Positions 10,998 through 20,865 of a stretch of 64,000 nucleotides of DNA are shown here, piece after piece. A program made the translations under genes and the position numbers. The stretch covers positions 1-64,000 of the forward strand of contig NCEV01000002.1 in the NCBI GenBank assembly GCA_002280875.1, written 5' to 3'. The notes beneath the pieces are model-generated. The model was not told the DNA's origin. It ran no database searches and was given only the letters and a program-made list of their open reading frames with translations. The stretch's first letter is position 1, and each line of letters begins with the position of its first letter. The stretch is from Caulobacter sp. 32-67-35. Lineage in GTDB: Bacteria > Pseudomonadota > Alphaproteobacteria > Caulobacterales > Caulobacteraceae.

Positions 10998-11912
10998 CTA
11001 GTTCCCCTTAGGGGCGGTCTGCTTGCCGGCGTTGCTCATGGGCTTGCCGTACTTGGCGCGGTTCTCGGCCGTATCGGCCACCGGCGGGTTGGAAACCACA
11101 TTGGCGTCGCCGGCCTTCAGGGTGGCCTGAACTTCCGGGCTTTGCGACGAGATCGGCACGACCCCAGCGGTCTCCGTACCGGCCGTTGTGGCCGACGGCG
11201 TGGTGGTGGGGTTGGGGCTCATGGTGCTGGGATCGTTGACCATGCCGGTAGCGGGCGGCGCCGCCGGGTTCATCGCGGCGTCAGCCGGCGCGACCTGTTC
11301 GGTGGCGGCGACGTTCGTGGTGGCGGATTCGTCGGTGGCGGCGGCGGCCTGAGCGCCCGGCATATCCTTGGGCATCAACACCTTGTCGACCACGTGCAGG
11401 ACGCCGTTGGTGGCCATGACGTCGGCCTGGACGATGGTGGCGCCGTCGACCATCGCCGTGTCACCGCTGCCGTCCAGCATGACCGACGAGCCCTGGACGG
11501 TTTTCACTTCGCCCTTGGCGCCCTTGATCTTGGACGAGTCCACCTTGGTGTTGATCAGGTGATAGGTCAGCACCTTCTGCAGCATCGGGCCATTGTCGGG
11601 CAGCATCAGCTTTTCAAGCTCGCCGGCCGGCAGGGCCGCAAAGGCCGCGTCGGTCGGCGCGAACAGGGTCAGGTTCTGATTGGTCTTCAGCACGCTGGTC
11701 AGGTTCACCGACGAGACGGCCTTCAGAAAGATGCTGAACTGGCCCGACGCCGTGGCGGTTTCAATCAGGTCACCCTTGGCGACAACAGGCGATGCGGCGG
11801 CTGGCGCAGGCGCTGCGGCCTGGCCGGTCACGGCGGGCGCGTTCTGGGCGAAAGCCGCGCCCGACATCAGGGCGACGGCGGCGGCGGCAGCGAAAAGGTG
11901 GGTCATCGACAT
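10998..11912 (-). CDS. Secreted fasciclin-domain protein
   Basis: The 304-residue product has a Sec signal peptide ([18 protein letters not shown]), an alanine/proline linker, and one fasciclin (FAS1) domain at about residues 45-185. The family blocks [14 protein letters not shown] and [14 protein letters not shown] are present. The last 115 or so residues are low-complexity and rich in T, A and P, without recognisable domain. FAS1 domains mediate adhesion or matrix interactions, and the partner is unknown. ATG 11912 is chosen for a GAGGA upstream. A second ATG two codons later would also work. The gene stands alone with its own terminator. Confidence 0.88.
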   Translation of the reverse strand: MSMTHLFAAAAAVALMSGAAFAQNAPAVTGQAAAPAPAAASPVVAKGDLIETATASGQFSIFLKAVSSVNLTSVLKTNQNLTLFAPTDAAFAALPAGELEKLMLPDNGPMLQKVLTYHLINTKVDSSKIKGAKGEVKTVQGSSVMLDGSGDTAMVDGATIVQADVMATNGVLHVVDKVLMPKDMPGAQAAAATDESATTNVAATEQVAPADAAMNPAAPPATGMVNDPSTMSPNPTTTPSATTAGTETAGVVPISSQSPEVQATLKAGDANVVSNPPVADTAENRAKYGKPMSNAGKQTAPKGN

Positions 11913-11997
11913 GGCGAGGTTCCTCGTGTTCCAGGCTGCCTCTACGCTTGGCCCCCGGCAGAGGTTGCCGACGATCACGGGCTCGTGAACACCTGCC

Positions 11998-12348
11998 CTA
12001 CCTGAAAAAGAACACCAGGGCGGCCCCTGCGATGATCAGGGCGAAGCCCAGGAAGGTCGTCCATTTCAGCGCTTCGCCCAGGTAGAAATACGAGAACAAG
12101 GTGAACACAATCAGGGTGATAGCCTCCTGCCCCGTCGTCAGCTGGGCGGTGGAATAGACCTGATGACCTAGCCGGTTGGCGGGCACGGCCAGCATGTATT
12201 CCGGCAGGGCGATCAGCCAGCTGCTCAGAATGGCCAGCGGCAGGGTCAGGCTCTTGTTCTTCAGGTGACCGTACCAGGCGAACGTCATGAACACGTTCGA
12301 GGCGATCAGCAGCAGCCAGGGTGCGAACTTGGGCCATGCAGCGATCAT
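11998..12348 (-). CDS. DMT-superfamily small membrane protein (DUF486)
   Basis: The product is 116 residues with four predicted membrane helices: PWLLLIASNVFMTFAWY, LPLAILSSWLIALPEYML, an EAITLIVFTLFSYFYLG segment, and FLGFALIIAGAALVFFF. This matches the DUF486 family, short relatives of drug/metabolite transporters. Transport substrate is unknown and no function is experimentally tied to the family that I can recall. It stands alone, upstream of the fasciclin gene on the same strand. Confidence 0.85.
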   Translation of the reverse strand: MIAAWPKFAPWLLLIASNVFMTFAWYGHLKNKSLTLPLAILSSWLIALPEYMLAVPANRLGHQVYSTAQLTTGQEAITLIVFTLFSYFYLGEALKWTTFLGFALIIAGAALVFFFR

Positions 12349-13010
<662 letters not shown>

Positions 13011-13038
13011 CGCCATCGGGAACAGGGGATAACCGACG

Positions 13039-14571
13039 ATGAAATTGACCTTCAAACCGTTGGCCGGGCTGATGCTCGCCGCGACACTGGCTGGAGCCCC
13101 GCTTGGGGCCGTGGCCTTCGCCCAGGAAGCGGCCCCGGCCGTCGCCGCCGCGCCCGCCGAGGCCGCGCCGGCGCCCGAAGCTGCTCCAGCGCCTGAAGCC
13201 GCGCCCGCCGAAGCCGCGCCCGCCGCCGCTGCGCCGGTTCCGGACAAGGGCGACAACGCCTGGATGCTGACCTCGACCGTCCTGGTCCTGCTGATGATCC
13301 TTCCCGGCCTGGCCCTGTTCTACGGCGGCCTGGTTCGCTCCAAGAACATGCTGTCGGTTATGATGCAGGTCTCGACCGTCGCCATCATCGGCTTCGTCGC
13401 CTGGGTGCTGTGGGGCTACAGCTTCGCCTTCACCGACGGCGGCAGCTGGGACAGCTATGTCGGCGGCCTTGGCAGGCTGTTCCTCAAGGACGTGACCCCG
13501 GCCAGCAACGTTGCGACGTTCTCGACTGGCGTCGTCATCCCCGAGCTCAGCTTCATCGCGTTCCAGGCGACCTTCGCCGCGATCACCGCCGCCCTCGTGG
13601 TCGGCGCCCTGGTCGAGCGCATGAAGTTCGCCGCCATCGTCGCCTTCGCGGTGCTGTGGCCGCTGCTCTCCTACTACCCGATCGCCCACATGGTCTGGTG
13701 GTGGCCGGGCCCGGACGCCATCGCGGGTGATCCGACCGCTCCAGTCAAGGCCGGCCTGATCTGGAGCTTCGGCGCCCTCGACTTCGCCGGCGGCACCGTG
13801 GTCCACATCAACGCCGGTATCGCGGCTCTGGTCGGCGCCATCATCCTGGGCAAGCGCCAGGGCTTTGGCAAAGAGCCGATGCCGCCGCACTCGCTGACCC
13901 TGACCCTTGTGGGCGCTGGCCTGCTGTGGGTGGGCTGGTTCGGCTTCAACGCCGGTTCCAACCTGGAATCCAACGCCTACGCCTCGCTGGCCATGATCAA
14001 CACCCTGGTCGCCACCGCCGCCGCCGGTCTGTCCTGGATCCTGGTGGAGTGGGTCACCCGCAAGAAGCCGTCGGCCCTGGGCCTGGCTTCGGGCGTCGTG
14101 GCCGGCCTGGTCGCCATCACCCCGGCCGCCGGTTTCGCCGGCCCGATGGGCGCCGTGATCCTGGGCCTGGTGGTCTCGCCGATCTGCATCATCTTCTGCT
14201 CGGCCGTGAAGAACGCGCTGAAGTACGATGACAGCCTGGACGCCTTCGGCATCCACGGCATCGGGGGCATCGTCGGCGCCATCGGCACCGGCCTGGTGGT
14301 CAACCCGGCCTGGGGCGGCGCTGGCGTCGTCGACTACACCAGCTGCGCCAAGGACGGCGACATCTCGACCTGCGACACCGCTGTCTACAGCCTGGCCACC
14401 CAGGTGATGGCCCAGGTCAAGGCCGTCGGCGTGACGATCATCTGGTCGGCCATCGCTTCGGCGATCGTCTTCTTCCTGATCAAGCTGGTCATCGGTCTCC
14501 GCGCTTCGCCGGACGCCGAGGAAGAAGGTCTGGACATCTCCGAGCACGGGGAACGCGCCTATCACAGCTAA
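13039..14571 (+). CDS. amtB: Ammonium transporter
   Basis: The 510-residue protein starts with a signal peptide (to about residue 30) and an unusual linker of about 45 residues made almost wholly of A, P and E. The Amt domain follows, with eleven expected helices. Family blocks present include LFYGGLVRSKNMLSVMMQ, the FGALDFAGGTVVHINAG region with the first pore histidine, and DAFGIHGIGGIVGAIGTG with the second. It transports ammonium and is gated by GlnK, encoded just upstream. The terminator at 14595-14629 ends the operon. The linker length is the only unusual point. Confidence 0.96.
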   Translation: MKLTFKPLAGLMLAATLAGAPLGAVAFAQEAAPAVAAAPAEAAPAPEAAPAPEAAPAEAAPAAAAPVPDKGDNAWMLTSTVLVLLMILPGLALFYGGLVRSKNMLSVMMQVSTVAIIGFVAWVLWGYSFAFTDGGSWDSYVGGLGRLFLKDVTPASNVATFSTGVVIPELSFIAFQATFAAITAALVVGALVERMKFAAIVAFAVLWPLLSYYPIAHMVWWWPGPDAIAGDPTAPVKAGLIWSFGALDFAGGTVVHINAGIAALVGAIILGKRQGFGKEPMPPHSLTLTLVGAGLLWVGWFGFNAGSNLESNAYASLAMINTLVATAAAGLSWILVEWVTRKKPSALGLASGVVAGLVAITPAAGFAGPMGAVILGLVVSPICIIFCSAVKNALKYDDSLDAFGIHGIGGIVGAIGTGLVVNPAWGGAGVVDYTSCAKDGDISTCDTAVYSLATQVMAQVKAVGVTIIWSAIASAIVFFLIKLVIGLRASPDAEEEGLDISEHGERAYHS

Positions 14572-14594
14572 GCCCCGGCTCAGCTGAAAAGGCG

Positions 14595-14629
14595 AAGGGC
14601 GCGGAGCTTGGCTCCGCGCCCTTTCTTTT
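14595..14629 (+). terminator. Rho-independent terminator after amtB
   Basis: A perfect 13-bp stem (14595-14607 with 14611-14623) has a TTG loop and is followed by TCTTTTTGT. It ends the glnK-amtB operon and lies between convergent genes, so it may also slow transcripts from the cyclophilin gene. Confidence 0.85.
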
Positions 14630-14652
14630 TGTCTCAGTATCTGGCGGAGCTG

Positions 14653-15297
14653 TTACAGCGCGGCGGCTCGGCGGGCGCTGAGGATCGGCACCGGCGGCTC
14701 CAGGATCTGGCCCTTCATGACCGGGTTCACCGCCACGCCCGGGGTCGGCAGGTTGATGATCTTGCGCACCACGTCCATGCCCTCAACCACCTTGCCGAAG
14801 GCGGCGAAGCCGGCATTGTCGCCCGGCGCGTTTGGATCGGCATCCAGATAGGGTGCGTCACCCACGCAGATGAAGAAGTCCGAGGTCGCCGTACCCGGCG
14901 CATTGCGGGCGATCGAGACCACGCCATCGGTGTGCTTGATCCCGGTCTGGGTGGTCGGCTCATGGGCAATGGGTTTGAGCACCCTGGCCGGGTCGCCCTG
15001 CAGCCCGCCCTGGATCAGACCATAATCCGCGGGTCCAGGCGCTCTCGAGGCCCGAAAGAACGTGGCGCCGTCATAACGCTTCTGGTCCACATAGCGCAGG
15101 AAGTTCGCCGTGGTGATCGGCGCCCTGTCGACATAGAGCTCGATGACGATCTTCCCCTGCCCCGTCTCGACATCGACGCGGACGTTATTCGCCACTTGCA
15201 GCCTATCCGTCGCTTGGGACATGGTCTGAAGCGGTTGCGCCAAGACCGGCAAGCCGATTGAGGCTCCGATAAGGGCCAATAGGTCGCGACGATGCAT
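14653..15297 (-). CDS. Periplasmic cyclophilin-type peptidylprolyl isomerase
   Basis: The product is 214 residues with an N-terminal export signal (MHRRDLLALIGASIGLPVLAQ) that could be Sec or Tat because of RRD. A cyclophilin domain follows: GKIVIELYVDRAPITTANFLRYVD, then YDGATFFR, DGVVSIARNAPGTATSDFFICVGD and FAAFGKVVEGMDVVRKI. The active-site arginine of FFR is present. It catalyses cis-trans isomerisation of prolyl bonds, probably for folding of exported proteins. It is convergent with amtB. Confidence 0.92.
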   Translation of the reverse strand: MHRRDLLALIGASIGLPVLAQPLQTMSQATDRLQVANNVRVDVETGQGKIVIELYVDRAPITTANFLRYVDQKRYDGATFFRASRAPGPADYGLIQGGLQGDPARVLKPIAHEPTTQTGIKHTDGVVSIARNAPGTATSDFFICVGDAPYLDADPNAPGDNAGFAAFGKVVEGMDVVRKIINLPTPGVAVNPVMKGQILEPPVPILSARRAAAL

Positions 15298-15359
15298 ATG
15301 AAAGCTCCGGATGAACTGACCAGCAGCCTAGTCCGCCCGTCGCGAGCCGTCACCCAAGC

Positions 15360-16241
15360 TTAGTCGACCCTATCCAGTCGACAGCGCCTCACCCACCAGC
15401 TGGGCCGCATGCTTTCCAGCCGTTCAGCCAGGCCCTCGGCCTCGATATCACCGGCGCAGAGGGCAAAGCACGTGGCGCCAGAGCCCGACATCCGAGCCAG
15501 CAGGGTCTCCGGCTCGTCGCGGAGAACATCCAGCACCTCGCCAATCAGAGGCTCGAGCGCCACGGCGGGCGCTTCCAGATCGTTGCGGGTGGCGGCGCTC
15601 AGCCAGGCGGCGATCTCCTCGGCGCTCTCGAAGGCGTCGGGCATCCAGGGCCTGGCTTCGCCTTCAGGCGCAATGGCGGCGTCGTAGGCGCGATAGACCG
15701 CTCCGGTCGGCGATGGCGCCAAAGGGTTGACCAAGACGGCGTTCAGCGGCGGCAGGCTGGGGGCCGGCGACAAACGCTCGCCACGGCCCTCGGCGATCAC
15801 CGGAAGGCCCCAGAGACACGCTGCGCCATCCGCGCCGAGGCTGCAGGCCATAACCTCGAGGGCTTTGTCTGACAGGCCAGGAGCCAGGGCGTCGCGGAGC
15901 AGACGCAGGGCCGCTCCGGCGTCACTGGAGCCGCCGCCCAGGCCCGCAGCAATCGGCAGACGCTTGTCGAGCAGCAAGCGGAACGGCGGCAGGGGCGCCG
16001 CCGCGCCGGCGTGGAAGGCCCGCACCGCACGCACCACCAGGTTGTCGTCACCCGCCGGGATCTCGGAACCGAAGGGCCCGGTGGTTTCGAAGCCGGGGGC
16101 GTCGCTGGCCTGGAGCGCGACCACATCGCCGACATCGGCGAAGACCATCAGGCTGGAAATGGGATGATAGCCTTCGGCGTCAGGGCCGCCGACGTGCAGG
16201 AACAGGTTGACCTTGGCTGGGGCGAAGGCGGATAGGCGCAT
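15360..16241 (-). CDS. ispE: 4-diphosphocytidyl-2-C-methyl-D-erythritol kinase
   Basis: The 293-residue GHMP kinase acts in the non-mevalonate isoprenoid pathway and phosphorylates CDP-methylerythritol with ATP. The N-terminal AFAPAKVNLFLHV block carries the substrate-contacting lysine K10. The glycine-rich ATP loop LPIAAGLGGGSSDAGAALRL lies at about residues 95-114, and RMSGSGATCFAL follows near the C-terminus. Length and motifs are normal. It starts 41 bases downstream of the TPR lipoprotein gene on the same strand and may be co-transcribed with it. Confidence 0.96.
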   Translation of the reverse strand: MRLSAFAPAKVNLFLHVGGPDAEGYHPISSLMVFADVGDVVALQASDAPGFETTGPFGSEIPAGDDNLVVRAVRAFHAGAAAPLPPFRLLLDKRLPIAAGLGGGSSDAGAALRLLRDALAPGLSDKALEVMACSLGADGAACLWGLPVIAEGRGERLSPAPSLPPLNAVLVNPLAPSPTGAVYRAYDAAIAPEGEARPWMPDAFESAEEIAAWLSAATRNDLEAPAVALEPLIGEVLDVLRDEPETLLARMSGSGATCFALCAGDIEAEGLAERLESMRPSWWVRRCRLDRVD

Positions 16242-16282
16242 GGAAGACCCCAGGACGGACGAGCGAGACCCGTCCCGATAAC

Positions 16283-18007
16283 TCAGTTACGGGCGATGGT
16301 CGACGGAGCCGCAGATCCGGCGGCGCCGAGACCATCTTTCAGCTTGGCCTCGGCCTCGGCCTTTTGCTTGGCGTCAGGTTCGAGACTGAGCACGCGGCGC
16401 CACTGGAACCGGGCCTCGATCTGTCGGCCCGCGCGCCAATAGGCGTCGCCGAGATGACCGTTCACGTCCGGGTCGCCCGGTTCCATCTCGACGGCTCGTT
16501 CCAGCTTCTCGACGGCCAGCGTGTAGTTGCCCAGGCGATAGTAGGCCCAGCCCAGAGAGTCGAGCATGGCTCCGGATTGCGGGCGCGCGGCGACGGCCTT
16601 CTGGACCATGGCCAGGGCTTCGGGCAGGCGCTCATTGCGATCAATCCACGAATAGCCGAGGAAATTCAGCATCTCGGGCTCGTCGGGATTGATCTTCAAC
16701 GCCGCGCTGAGATCGCGCTCGGCTTCGGCCCAGCGCCCGGCCCGTTCCAGGGCGATGCCGCGCAGGTAAAGCACGCGCCAGTCCGGACGATCAACCTCGC
16801 GCGCGATCAGGGGGGTCAGGACCGCCACAGATTCATCCCAGCGCTCATTGGCACGCAACAGGTCGGCCAGGGCGATCTGGGCGTCGCGGTCATCCGGCGC
16901 GGCGGCCACGGACTGACGCGCGATTTCAAGGGCGCGGGGCTTGTCTCCGCTCTGTTGATAGGTCCAGGCCAGCTTGCTCTGGGCTGTCGCATACTGGGGC
17001 GAGGCAACCGGGATGCGGCCAAAGGCGTCGATGGCGCCGCGATGATCCTCAGCCTGGTTCAGAAGGTCGCCGACCAGTAGCCAGGCCTCTTCACGTTCCG
17101 GGTCCAGCCGCAGGGCCAAGCGCAGATAGGCCAGGGCAAACTGGCTCTGCCGTTCCCCCGCAAACGTCGCTGCGCAGGCGACCAGGCTCTGAGCCGCGCC
17201 CTGTTTGATCGTCTGCATCGGCGGTGGGGCGCTCTTGGCCTTTGCGCGCGCGCGGGCGGTCTGCAGTCCGGGGTCTGCAGGATCGGCGCTCAGAGCCTGA
17301 TCGTACAGGGCGACCGCATCGGCATGACGCTTGCGGCGCTCCAGGAATGCCCCGTAGTCGAGAATGAAAAGGCCTGCCGTATTCGATAAGGATGTCAGCG
17401 CCTTGTAGTCTGTTTCGGCCTCTTCATAGCGCCGCGCGCGCTCATAGAGGCGGGCCTGACCCAGCTGGCCAAAATACTGCACCAGCTTATCGTTCTGCAG
17501 GCTGGGCTGCACCGTCGCGCCCTCGGCGTCGCCCGCAGCGGCGGCCGTCCAGGGCCCCAGCAGCGCCGCGGCCTGACGATGCGGGAAGCCCATGGGCTCG
17601 GCCTTCAAAAGGGCCTGGGCCTCCTTGCCCTTGCCTGAAGCGAGCAGTTCCACAACGCGCGTCAGGGATGCCAGCCGCTTGACGGCTTCGCTCGCGTCTT
17701 CGCCGCGAGGCGCAATCTGGGCGGCGCGGGTCACATCGCCCGACAGCAGCAGGGCTGTGAAGGTCCGCTCGCCGATGACCCCGGGATCATCGCCCAGGAC
17801 GCCTGCCACGCCGAAATAGTCGGCCGCCTCGCGCGTGCGGCCATCGCGCAGCGCCGCCTGTCCGGCCAGAAACTGACCGTAGGAACTGCGAGTATCGAAG
17901 AACGAGTAGCTGTTCGACACCGGGCCGCGCAGGGCGACATCCTGGGTCGAGGCGCAGGCCGAGAGAGCCAGGAGGGACACGGCGGCGAGAAGGACTTTAA
18001 AACGCAT
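16283..18007 (-). CDS. TPR-repeat lipoprotein
   Basis: The 574-residue protein begins MRFKVLLAAVSLLALSAC, with a lipobox ending at C18, so it should be lipidated. The rest is a run of tetratricopeptide repeats, best seen in the C-terminal half (RYEEAETDYKAL, AALKINPDEPEMLNFLGYSW, VQKAVAARPQSGAMLDSLGW, KLERAVEMEPGDPDVNGHLGDAYWRAG). TPR lipoproteins scaffold envelope complexes, and the partner here is unknown. ATG 18007 is preferred because it places the lipobox at the N-terminus. The open frame runs about 100 codons further upstream into a repeat and a terminator, which is not credible coding. It lies just upstream of ispE. Confidence 0.9.
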   Translation of the reverse strand: MRFKVLLAAVSLLALSACASTQDVALRGPVSNSYSFFDTRSSYGQFLAGQAALRDGRTREAADYFGVAGVLGDDPGVIGERTFTALLLSGDVTRAAQIAPRGEDASEAVKRLASLTRVVELLASGKGKEAQALLKAEPMGFPHRQAAALLGPWTAAAAGDAEGATVQPSLQNDKLVQYFGQLGQARLYERARRYEEAETDYKALTSLSNTAGLFILDYGAFLERRKRHADAVALYDQALSADPADPGLQTARARAKAKSAPPPMQTIKQGAAQSLVACAATFAGERQSQFALAYLRLALRLDPEREEAWLLVGDLLNQAEDHRGAIDAFGRIPVASPQYATAQSKLAWTYQQSGDKPRALEIARQSVAAAPDDRDAQIALADLLRANERWDESVAVLTPLIAREVDRPDWRVLYLRGIALERAGRWAEAERDLSAALKINPDEPEMLNFLGYSWIDRNERLPEALAMVQKAVAARPQSGAMLDSLGWAYYRLGNYTLAVEKLERAVEMEPGDPDVNGHLGDAYWRAGRQIEARFQWRRVLSLEPDAKQKAEAEAKLKDGLGAAGSAAPSTIARN

Positions 18008-18055
18008 CCCGCCACCCTGTTGGGTTTCGACGCGCGCCGCAAGGGCAAGGCGCGC

Positions 18056-18100
18056 GTCGAAAGCGCTTCCCACGAAAGTGGAAGCCGGTTTCGCGGATGA
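18056..18100. repeat. Small palindromic intergenic element
   Basis: A segment around GCTTCCCACGAAAGTGGAAG can fold into a short hairpin with a GAAA loop. It resembles intergenic sequences I recall as common in alphaproteobacterial genomes. There is no second copy in the window, so the call rests on memory of the pattern. Confidence 0.35.
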
Positions 18101-18110
18101 GAAGCGCGTC

Positions 18111-18149
18111 AAAAAGAAAGAGGCCTCCCAATCATTCGATTGGGAGGCC
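18111..18149 (-). terminator. Rho-independent terminator after ETF-QO
   Basis: A perfect 11-bp stem (18122-18132 with 18139-18149) has a 6-base loop. On the minus strand it is followed by CTCTTTCTTTTT. It lies just after the ETF-QO stop. Confidence 0.85.
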
Positions 18150-18155
18150 GGATCG

Positions 18156-19829
18156 TCACATGTTCGGATAGTTCGGGCCGCCGCCGCCTTCGGGCGTGGT
18201 CCAGACGATGTTCTGCGACGGATCCTTGATGTCGCAGGTCTTGCAGTGGACGCAGTTCTGGGCGTTGATCTGGAAGCGCGGGTCCTGACCCTGCTCGTTG
18301 TACAGCACCTCATAGACGCCGGCCGGGCAGTAGAGCCGCGCCGGCTCGCCGTACTTGGGGAGATTGACCGAGATCGGGATCGACGGGTCCTTCAGCCTCA
18401 GGTGAGCGGGCTGGTCTTCCTCGTGGTTGGTGGCCGACAGGAACACCGAGGACAGCTTGTCGAAGCTGATCACGCCATCCGGCTTGGGATAGACGATCGG
18501 CTTATGGTCCTTGGCCAGTTCGGTCGAGGCGGCGTCGGTCTTGTCGTGCTTCATGGTGCCGAAGAACGAGAAGCCGCCGGTCAGGTGGGTGACCCACATG
18601 TCGAACATGCCCGCGGCGCCGCCGAAGAAGGTGCCCAGCTTGCCCAGCAGCGGCTTGGCGTTGCGGACGATCTTCAGCTCCTTGGCGACCCAGCTCTTCT
18701 CGAACGCGGCCTGGTATTCGACCAGCTCGTCGCTGGCGCGGCCGGCGGCCAGGGCCCTGAAGGCCTGTTCGGCGGCCAGCATGCCGGTCTTCATGGCGTT
18801 GTGGCTGCCCTTGATGCGCGGCACATTGACGAAGCCGGCCGAGCAGCCGATCAGCGCGCCGCCCGGGAAGGTCAGTTTCGGGATCGACTGGTAGCCGCCC
18901 TCGGTGATGGCGCGCGCGCCGTACGAGATGCGGCGACCGCCTTCCAGATGCGGCTTGACCGAAGGGTGGTGCTTGAAACGCTGGAACTCGTCGAACGGCG
19001 ACAGCCACGGGTTCTTGTAGTTCAGGTGAACCACATAGCCGATCGACACATAGTTATCGCCGAAGTGGTACATGAAGCTGCCGCCGCCGGTCTTGTCGTC
19101 CAGCGGCCAGCCGGTGGTATGCTCGGCCAGGCCCGGCTGGTGCTTCTCGGGCGGCACCTGCCACAGTTCCTTGATACCGATGCCGTACTTCTGCGGCGAC
19201 TTGCCGGCCGAGAGGTCGAACTTGGCGATCAGCTGCTTGGCCAGCGAGCCGCGCACGCCCTCGGCGATGAACACGTACTTGCCGTGCAGTTCCATGCCGG
19301 GCTGGTAGTCGGGCTTCTTCTCGCCGTCCTTGGCGACACCGACCACGCCCACGACCACGCCCTTCAGCGAACCGTCGTCGTTCCAGACCATGTCCGAGGC
19401 GGCGAAGCCCGGATAGATCTCGACGCCCAGCTCCTCGGCCTTGCCGGCCAGCCAGCGGGTCACGTTGCCCAGCGAGGCGATGTAGCAGCCGTGATTGTGC
19501 ATGAACGGCGGCAGGGCGAACATCGGCAGGGACAGCTCGCCCTGCGGACCCAGGATCAGGAAGCGGTCCTTGGTAACCGGCGTCTCGAGCGGCGCGCCCT
19601 CTTCTTTCCAGTTGGGGAAGAGCTCGTTCAGGGCCTTGGGATCGATCACCGCGCCCGACAGGATGTGGGCGCCCACCTCGGACCCCTTTTCCAGCAAGGC
19701 GACGGATACCTCGGTCCCGGCTTCGGCGGCCAGCTGTTTGAGACGGATGGCTGCCGACAGGCCGGCGGGACCGCCGCCAACGATGACGACGTCGTATTCC
19801 ATCGACTCGCGTTCGAGGTCTTCGCTCAT
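18156..19829 (-). CDS. Electron transfer flavoprotein-ubiquinone oxidoreductase
   Basis: The 557-residue membrane-associated enzyme passes electrons from ETF (fatty-acid and amino-acid oxidation) to ubiquinone. The N-terminal FAD-binding motif YDVVIVGGGPAGLSAA lies near residue 12. The C-terminal 4Fe-4S domain has CPAGVYEV and NCVHCKTCDIKDPSQNI, giving all four cluster cysteines. ATG 19829 has GGGAG five bases upstream and is preferred over a GTG at 19844. No ETF subunit genes lie nearby. The terminator at 18111-18149 shows a monocistronic unit. Confidence 0.97.
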   Translation of the reverse strand: MSEDLERESMEYDVVIVGGGPAGLSAAIRLKQLAAEAGTEVSVALLEKGSEVGAHILSGAVIDPKALNELFPNWKEEGAPLETPVTKDRFLILGPQGELSLPMFALPPFMHNHGCYIASLGNVTRWLAGKAEELGVEIYPGFAASDMVWNDDGSLKGVVVGVVGVAKDGEKKPDYQPGMELHGKYVFIAEGVRGSLAKQLIAKFDLSAGKSPQKYGIGIKELWQVPPEKHQPGLAEHTTGWPLDDKTGGGSFMYHFGDNYVSIGYVVHLNYKNPWLSPFDEFQRFKHHPSVKPHLEGGRRISYGARAITEGGYQSIPKLTFPGGALIGCSAGFVNVPRIKGSHNAMKTGMLAAEQAFRALAAGRASDELVEYQAAFEKSWVAKELKIVRNAKPLLGKLGTFFGGAAGMFDMWVTHLTGGFSFFGTMKHDKTDAASTELAKDHKPIVYPKPDGVISFDKLSSVFLSATNHEEDQPAHLRLKDPSIPISVNLPKYGEPARLYCPAGVYEVLYNEQGQDPRFQINAQNCVHCKTCDIKDPSQNIVWTTPEGGGGPNYPNM

Positions 19830-19981
19830 GAGATCTCCCGCCACGGACGCATTGGCCCGCCTTATGACTGTTTGAATCTGACCTTATCTGAACGTGACGC
19901 ATCGGTGGTCAAGGAGAAAGCGACGACTTTTGTTGCGGCGCAGCGTGGAGGGGCGGCAAAGATCACGCTAAGGATGGCTCC

Positions 19982-20800
19982 ATGAACCTCGCGCTCGACC
20001 CTCGCGCCGTCGAAAGCCTGCTCGCCTTCTGGGCTGATGCGGGCGTCGACGCCTCCTATGCCGAGGCGCCCATCGACCGCCTGGCCGAGGGTGCGGCCCT
20101 GTTGCGGGCCAGGAGCCAGCCCACTCCGGCGGCGCCCGCCCCGCGTCCAACCCTGGTCGTCGCCGGCTCGCCCGATATCACTGCCGCCATTGCCCAGGCC
20201 AAGGCGGCCGCTTCCGCCTGTAACGATCTGGAGGCCCTGGCCGCCGCCATCGCCGCCTTCGACGGCTGCGCGCTGAAGACGCAGGGCGCCAAGCAGGCCG
20301 TGGTCTCTCGCGGGCCGGGCAACGCGCCCTTGATGATCATCGGCGAAGGCCCTGGCGCCGACGAAGACGCCCAGGGCGCGCCGTTCGTGGGTCGCGCGGG
20401 CCAACTGCTGGATCGCATGCTGAAGGCTGCGAGCCTGACGGACCGGGTCTTCATCACCAACACCGTCTTCTGGCGTCCGCCGGGCAACCGGACGCCGACA
20501 CCGCAGGAGCAGGCGGTCTGCGCGCCGTTTCTGGAACGCGCCATCGCTCTGGTGAATCCCAGAATGCTGATGCTCGTGGGCGGCGCCTCGGCCAAGGCCA
20601 TGCTGAAGCGCGAGGAAGGCATTCTCTCCCTGCGCGGCCGCTGGTTTGAGTGGACCGCCTCCGACGGTTCCAACGAACTGCCCGCCTTGCCGACGCTCCA
20701 CCCGGCGTTCCTGCTCAGACAGCCGGCGGCCAAGAAAAAGGCCTGGCAGGATCTTCTGACCCTGACCGAAAGGCTTGATCGTCCGGAGCGTCCCCACTAG
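19982..20800 (+). CDS. Uracil-DNA glycosylase, type 4-like
   Basis: The 272-residue protein has an alanine-rich N-terminal extension of about 95 residues, then the UDG domain. The active-site block is GEGPGADEDAQGAPFVGRAG (residues 121-140), with WRPPGNRTPTPQE at 164-176 and the C-terminal TLHPAFLL. It should remove uracil from DNA in base-excision repair. Classical type 4 enzymes hold a 4Fe-4S cluster with four cysteines. Here only the equivalents C96 and C180 remain: the partner three residues before C96 is F, and the usual KCRPP is FWRPP. The cluster is therefore probably absent, a trait I believe is common in alphaproteobacterial relatives. Confidence 0.88.
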   Translation: MNLALDPRAVESLLAFWADAGVDASYAEAPIDRLAEGAALLRARSQPTPAAPAPRPTLVVAGSPDITAAIAQAKAAASACNDLEALAAAIAAFDGCALKTQGAKQAVVSRGPGNAPLMIIGEGPGADEDAQGAPFVGRAGQLLDRMLKAASLTDRVFITNTVFWRPPGNRTPTPQEQAVCAPFLERAIALVNPRMLMLVGGASAKAMLKREEGILSLRGRWFEWTASDGSNELPALPTLHPAFLLRQPAAKKKAWQDLLTLTERLDRPERPH

Positions 20801-20865
20801 GACTCCTGGCGACCAGTGGGAACGGGGGCGCGTCGTCGCTTTTCAAAAGCAGGCGCGAATACGAT

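Noticed and set aside
18078-19985. Long plus-strand open frame of 635 codons opposite ETF-QO
   Set aside because: It is a GC-driven shadow of ETF-QO with no domain, and it runs through a terminator.
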